Source: Cristatella mucedo (lineage: Eukaryota; Bryozoa; Phylactolaemata; Cristatellidae). From it: a DNA stretch of 32,871 nucleotides. The stretch spans positions 1 through 32,871 of the forward strand of contig WPIO01000520.1 of NCBI GenBank assembly GCA_009760855.2, read 5' to 3'. Position 1 is the stretch's first letter. Every line of letters starts with the position of its first letter. A program made the position numbers and the translations under genes. A model generated the notes under the pieces. It worked only from the letters and a program-made list of their open reading frames with translations, made no database searches and was not told where the DNA came from. Shown here in pieces: positions 28,441 through 32,871 of the stretch.

Positions 28441-28953
28441 CCGCCCACGTCATGAAATGCCACATGACACGGACAACGTCGAAGCGCTCGAGTTCGCGAG
28501 GGCATGTCGTCACCGTCGTTCTCGGAGCGGTCGGCTGATGGATGCGGTGGTGGGGTTCGCGAAGCGGCCGAGAAGGACGCAGCAGGTGCTGAAATCTGCG
28601 CGTCATGCGTGCGTTCACAAAGTTTGTACCCCAGTTGGTTTCACCAAGTGTGTCGCTAGTCGGCTGACCTGTAATGCAGCGAACGGCGGGGCTGAGGTAG
28701 GAGAGGCCATCCGGCTGAGTCTCGGAACCTTGGACTTATCTGGCTCTCTACGTTTTCTGATGTCTACTTTTCCCGAAATCTATGTTTTTCAATATTTGAT
28801 ATCTGAAATGCTAGTTCAACATTTTAAGTAAATCGCTGCAATAATTTGCCAAGCTTTAGACTATGAGTATAGCTACACATTTTTACGATTGCGGAAAACG
28901 AGCTCTAGGGCATTTGATGACCTGTATTTATGTATATGGGTCGGTATCCTTAC

Positions 28954-29096
28954 GGGATGCAGCACCGGATGCAGCACCGGATGCAGCACCGGATGCAGCA
29001 CCGGATGCAGCACCAAATGCAGGACCAGATGCAGCAGCGGATACAGCAGCGGATACAGCAGCGGATTCAGAGGATGCAGACCCGGATACAGCACGC
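28954..29096. repeat. 12-bp tandem repeat, about twelve units
   Basis: Unit ggatgcagcacc, near-perfect at the left and degenerating to ggatacagcagc at the right. All three plus-strand frames remain open (DAAP, GCST or MQHR repeats), which argues against reading any as a gene. Confidence 0.93.
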
Positions 29097-29604
29097 TGGT
29101 GACAATCTCGGTATGCAACCGAATGCCCTCAGGGAGCCTCTGGGGACAATAAAACCAGCAAGTTACGTCATTATTATCGACTGGCCCAGAGAGTCGAGCG
29201 ATGTTGACAGGCACTGAATGCCTCTGTGACCGTGTGGGCTGGTATAGTCTCGGGCGTGTGCCTCCAGCATGACCTGCTAGCAGACTGGTGGCTCTGTGCG
29301 CGAGCGCCATTGTAGTTGATTATTTCGATGCATCTGACACCGACGTCTTTGCTGCGATCACCGATTCAGAAATGTCGTAAGTGTTCAGCATGCGACAGAG
29401 CGGCAGAGCCCATCGTGGTGTGAATGTGCCTATGGCCTGCTTGCGAGCCGGGTCATGTTGGCAGCGCCTAGCCAGCCGCACTCACTATCTCGCTACCCAT
29501 GGCTGCACCCGGCAGAATTCTTTCTGGGGCGAAAGGTGTGTGTTGGGTCAGCCACACCCTAAGGCTTGCACTTTTACTGCCTCTCGCGACAGCTGCCATA
29601 ACCG

Positions 29605-29618
29605 GGGGCGGGGCTATG
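29605..29618 (+). promoter_or_regulatory. GC box
   Basis: gggggcggggc just before the glycosyltransferase reading frame. It may belong to a promoter, but the exon next to it looks internal or terminal, so the role is uncertain. Confidence 0.25.
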
Positions 29619-29634
29619 TATGCTGCTCTCTGAG

Positions 29635-30734
29635 CATTGTCGAACCGTCGCTGGTGCCCGTGCTCTCTGGCTGCAAGCGATCCAACGACATCCGAATCCA
29701 CGGCGACATCTAACGACACCCGACTAGCAACAACGACATCATCGGCGAGTAAACGCAGAGTCGCGGAAGAGTGTCGCGGTTGCTGGCTCCTGTGCTCCAA
29801 TGGGACGAGCATGCCGAACCAGGGTAGCCCGGACACTCGCTCAGCCGCCGGGCTGCTCGTCTACGAAAGCATCCATCACAGCTACTACGGGTTCAGCTGG
29901 TTGGACTCAAACCCGTGCGATGCACGCGAGCGCCCTCTGCAGGCCGTTCTCGTAGTCGTCAGCTCTTCTGTCAACTGCACCAGCCGCGACGCCATCCGAC
30001 GAACGTGGGCCAGCGAGGGGTCACAGCGAAGCATGGCCGTCGTCTTTCTCGTCGGCGTGGCGGCGGACAACCGCACCAATCAAGCCGTCAGAGCCGAGGC
30101 TCTGCGATTCGGCGACGTGCTGGTCGCCAACGTCGCCGACTCTTTCGACCTTCTCACACTGAAATCGGTGGCGATGCTGAAATGGGCTACGACTTTCTGT
30201 CGGAGAGTGAATCGTCTGACTAAGGTGGACGACAACGTGTTCGTTTCGCTATCGCATTTGGAAGCGATAATTCTCCGCTATGCAAATCTTAAACGAGCGA
30301 TAATCGGCAATCTACTCAAAGCTAGCCATCCGGTAACTAACAGGCCGGCTCACAAGTGGGCGAATCCGTATTACTTGAAGCCCTACGGTTTCACATACCC
30401 GCCTTACGTTAGCGGTCCGATCTACGTGACGTCGATGAATATCGTGCCAGAATTTTTCGACGCCTCACAGTCGGAGCCCTTCGATCGAATGGAAGACGTC
30501 TTCGTTACGGGAATTTGTGCCAGGAAAATAGGCAACGTCACGCACGTGGGACATCGCGGCTTCCTGCAGTCCAAGAATTCTGCCAGCGCCTTCCTCGACC
30601 AGGCATGGCTGCTGCTCATCAGCTCCGCCCATCAGACCTCTGCTGGCTTATTGGTCGCAGCTGAAGCTGCAGCCACGCCTTCCTACAAGAAACGGTTCAG
30701 TAGTGGGGCCGAGCCGCTAGCTGAGCCACACTAG
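29635..30734 (+). CDS. family GT31 glycosyltransferase, beta-1,3-galactosyltransferase-like
   Basis: Exon of about 365 codons. Proteins of this family are Golgi type II enzymes moving galactose or N-acetylglucosamine from a UDP-sugar to glycans. Numbering from 29637: a Ser/Thr-rich stem (residues 14-38); SRDAIRRTW (116-124), the family's R-x3-R-x-TW block; KVDDNVFV (196-203), the metal-binding DxD-type motif with Asn in the last place; YPPYVSGPIYVTS (254-266); and MEDVFVTGICA (285-295), the E-D-V acidic motif. Stop TAG at 30732-30734. An in-frame stop lies at 29631, and the first in-frame ATG is 29811. No membrane anchor is present, so an upstream exon spliced to AG 29633-29634 (ctctgag) probably supplies it. 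Length and motif order are normal for the catalytic part. Exact donor and acceptor sugars cannot be read from sequence. Confidence 0.85.
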
Positions 30735-31115
30735 GTGGTAGCGGCCCCTGGCGCCCATCTAGGGATGACTGTACAGTTCTGTACTCACGTTCTTCGTTAA
30801 TTGTTCTGATATACCTTTGTCTATTGCTAGGTTTGCAAGTTAGTTGTTTTAGTTCGTGTTCATGGCAGTTTGTCTGATTTTCGTAACGGCCCAGCTACGT
30901 GAGGTATTAACAGCACTGCCACACCGGTGCAGCAATGACTAATTCTCTTATCAGGGGGGTCAAAGGGGAGATGATATTATAATTTGCATGTGTAGATGCA
31001 AAATGCCCTCTCGTAGTTGAATTTTAATATTAAAATGCTTGAGCTTCACTGTTACATGAACTTTCAAGGATTTTTTCAAATCTTGGCTATAGCACCCCAG
31101 CAACTTGCACTCTCA

Positions 31116-31150
31116 CTTAACTGACCAGTTAAGTTGACCAGCTAAGCTGG
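31116..31150. other. two adjacent palindromes
   Basis: CTTAACTG-AC-CAGTTAAG (31116-31133) and CCAGCT-A-AGCTGG (31138-31150), both perfect, four bases apart, in the probable 3' region of the glycosyltransferase gene. Confidence 0.85.
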
Positions 31151-31231
31151 CTTATTGGAAAGCTGCCACAGTGACCTTGAACTACCGGGAGTCATGCTGC
31201 TCACGCTTTTGGTAAGCGACAGATATTCATA

Positions 31232-31237
31232 AATAAA
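31232..31237 (+). promoter_or_regulatory. candidate poly(A) signal
   Basis: AATAAA about 500 bases after the glycosyltransferase stop; another occurs at 31424-31429. Sequence 30735-31580 holds no other gene that I can support. Confidence 0.35.
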
Positions 31238-31580
31238 ATATTTGCCGTGATTCTTCACGTTAGAGGGTTTACCGAATGAAGCACACTCGCCAGAGAGGTC
31301 AGCGGGCACTTAGGGCCGCTTGGAAACGTAAAGTTGAAGTTTTCCGCGACCTATTGTAGATGCAAGCTGATTTCTAAAAATTTAATATTTCTCTCATTGA
31401 GATCTAGTAGTAATGATGATAAAAATAAAGTTGTGTTGCATCGTTTGAGAAATTTCTTTCTATTCACACTACGTATGCACTAAGAGAAACACGCCTTCCT
31501 CTATGTAGTCACTTCTTAAAGGTGAAAGTGATGGTGTAAGAGTAAAACGTTATGCGTGAACATTATTACTTTCGAAAGCT

Positions 31581-31728
31581 AGCTGGTTTGGTCGAGTGGT
31601 TAAGGTGCTCGCCCCGACCTGGGTCTGACTGAAGTCGTGGGCTCGAACCCCGAGGCATATGTGAAGCGCCTGAATGGAGATTAAGTTCCCTTGGGGCGCT
31701 ATATAAATGAATTATATTTATATTTATA
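31581..31728 (+). mobile_element. SINE-A, complete copy
   Basis: Best SINE-A here. tRNA-like head with A-box tggtcgagtggttaagg (about 31588-31604) and B-box ggctcgaacccc (about 31640-31651); then gtgaagcgcctgaatggaga, ttaagttcccttggggcgct (hairpin) and an ATTTATA-rich tail. The long gap between the boxes and the gcccc-gacc stem suggest a tRNA with a long variable arm (Ser or Leu type) as ancestor. It is not a functional tRNA gene because of the appended body. Confidence 0.92.
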
Positions 31729-32607
31729 CTATTCAGAATTGTATTCAATCTAAGCGTGTTAAGGACACGTCGTATAGATGAACCAAAAGCAGTGAGGAAC
31801 AAGTGAGCTTTGGGATTTCTTTGAGATGGCGCCGCCAGTCAGGCTACGCCGACGTGACGTCATTGAAGTTCTAGGCTGTACCATACCTAGGCGTGGGAGC
31901 CGTAGGCATTGGGGAGACAACTACTTCCATGATTTTTGAAGCTGGCAAGAGCCGAAGGCGAACGACCGTGAGGTCATCAAACTCTTAAACCTAGCCTTAT
32001 TTAGTGAGCATGCGAACTACCGTAGCTTGAATGAAAACGTACGTTCCGATGGCTGGGGCAGGCCCTCACATTGCTGTTGAGATCTGTCCGGGAAGCGGAC
32101 CGGAGGTTTACTATTAAAAAATCAGCCAAATCAGCTTGGAAAGAGTATCTAAGCTGAGCTGGCTCATTTTTTCAAGTAGGCCTAAGCGCCCCTGACCTCA
32201 AAGGCGAGAGCGTCTCACTTAGTCAGCACTCTAGCGTGAAGAATAACGGGCAAAGTGTATTTATGAATATCCATTCATCCACTGCAGTTCCACTCCGCCT
32301 CATAGCCAAATAAAAATGGGCGGTGTATATACTTAGTACAAAGATGCCAACTCGTTTGGATGGAGTTCCACCTGAAATTGCTTCCACATGTAAACGAGGT
32401 TGGACAGAGAAACAGAGTAACACGACAAAGCCTCAAGGTTATGACTGGCGTGCCACCAAGAATTGGAGACTAGCGATTGACTCCTTTGACATGTAGCATG
32501 GACAATTCAGTCGGCTTTGGGCTGGATCAGCCGAAATAGGTCAACCATTGAACGAACGGAAGACAAATCTTCGAAAGCCCAACATTGCCTGCCAATCTGC
32601 GGACTGT
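31729..32607. other. unassigned sequence with a perfect CRE
   Basis: TGACGTCA at 31856-31863, just after an ATG in good context (gagATGgcg, 31826) that opens only a 36-codon frame. I do not call a gene. The rest has no recognised feature. Confidence 0.4.
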
Positions 32608-32712
32608 AAATAATAATAATAATAATAATAAAAATGCACTTGATAAAGCGCCCTCAGAGAACTCAATCTCTCGCTCTCTCTCTCTAGGCGCTTTACATTT
32701 GCTGCACTGCAG
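32608..32712 (-). mobile_element. LINE 3'-tail fragment, reverse
   Basis: (AAT)n, tgcacttgataaagcgccct, then aggcgctttacatttgctgc. A (CT)-rich expansion (ctcgctctctctctct) has grown inside the hairpin loop side, which other copies lack. Confidence 0.85.
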
Positions 32713-32871
32713 ATAATGATAATAGAGCTCAAGGCGTCACAGTCACTTGACTGTCCATGTCACAGCGATGTGAACGATCAGGCATAGAAGCAGTTCTAAT
32801 GCATGCAGGCATGCCAGTGACAACAATTTCAATACTGTAGAGCCGTTTTAGTATATGCGGTCCTGTCGAGT

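Noticed and set aside
28863-29310. Frames of DAAP, GCST, MQHR or HPVL repeats
   Set aside because: All arise from the 12-bp tandem repeat, which keeps the frames open on both strands.
31581-31660. Functional tRNA gene
   Set aside because: A and B boxes are present, but the region continues into the SINE body and tail, and several diverged copies exist in the window.
31826-31936. 36-codon frame from an ATG in good context near a CRE
   Set aside because: Too short, with no homolog or paralog visible; recorded only as part of the unassigned region.

Overview
The window looks like repeat-rich nuclear DNA of an invertebrate animal; I cannot assign a phylum. The evidence is a family 31 (beta-1,3-galactosyltransferase-like) glycosyltransferase exon, exon-like reading frames bounded by GT/AG signals and followed by polyadenylation signals, tRNA-derived SINEs with A and B boxes, L2-like LINEs, a Ty3/gypsy relic and long (CT)n/(AG)n microsatellites. 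There are no bacterial operons, ribosome binding sites or CRISPR arrays.

Layout. 1-2046: two L2-like LINE copies head to tail. 2047-5363: mostly unassigned, with one SINE-A. 5364-6720: an antisense SINE-A abutting a terminal exon of a putative beta-propeller gene, its poly(A) signal and a promoter-like block. 6855-7650: a compound local repeat. 7852-9108: a LINE tail, a 260-bp microsatellite and a LINE reverse-transcriptase C-terminus. 9150-12560: a 39-bp minisatellite of roughly 80 units, split by a SINE-B. 13620-17076: a reversed LINE 3' end, two copies of an unclassified ~600-bp repeat, two SINE-B, a LINE tail and a SINE-A. 18489-20570: a decayed Ty3/gypsy pol region with a LINE 3' end nested in it. 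21476-22059: a promoter-like stretch and a first-exon candidate with four 20-residue repeats. 22356-23255: a truncated paralog of the propeller gene with the same downstream block. 23438-27305: (CT)n-bearing local duplications and a ~750-bp segmental duplication carrying pieces of a type-B DNA polymerase of the Polinton/Maverick kind plus a SINE-B. 27437-29096: small reading frames and 82-, 23- and 12-bp repeats. 29635-30734: the glycosyltransferase exon. 31581-32712: a complete SINE-A and a LINE tail.

The best-supported host coding sequences are the glycosyltransferase exon and the propeller pair, whose gaps relative to each other are whole codons. The clearest structural theme is that SINE-A ends in a hairpin resembling the 3' tail of the L2-like LINE, as expected of a SINE/LINE partnership. 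I see no defence, toxin or biosynthetic system. All gene models are single-exon inferences; transcript data are needed for starts, introns and function.
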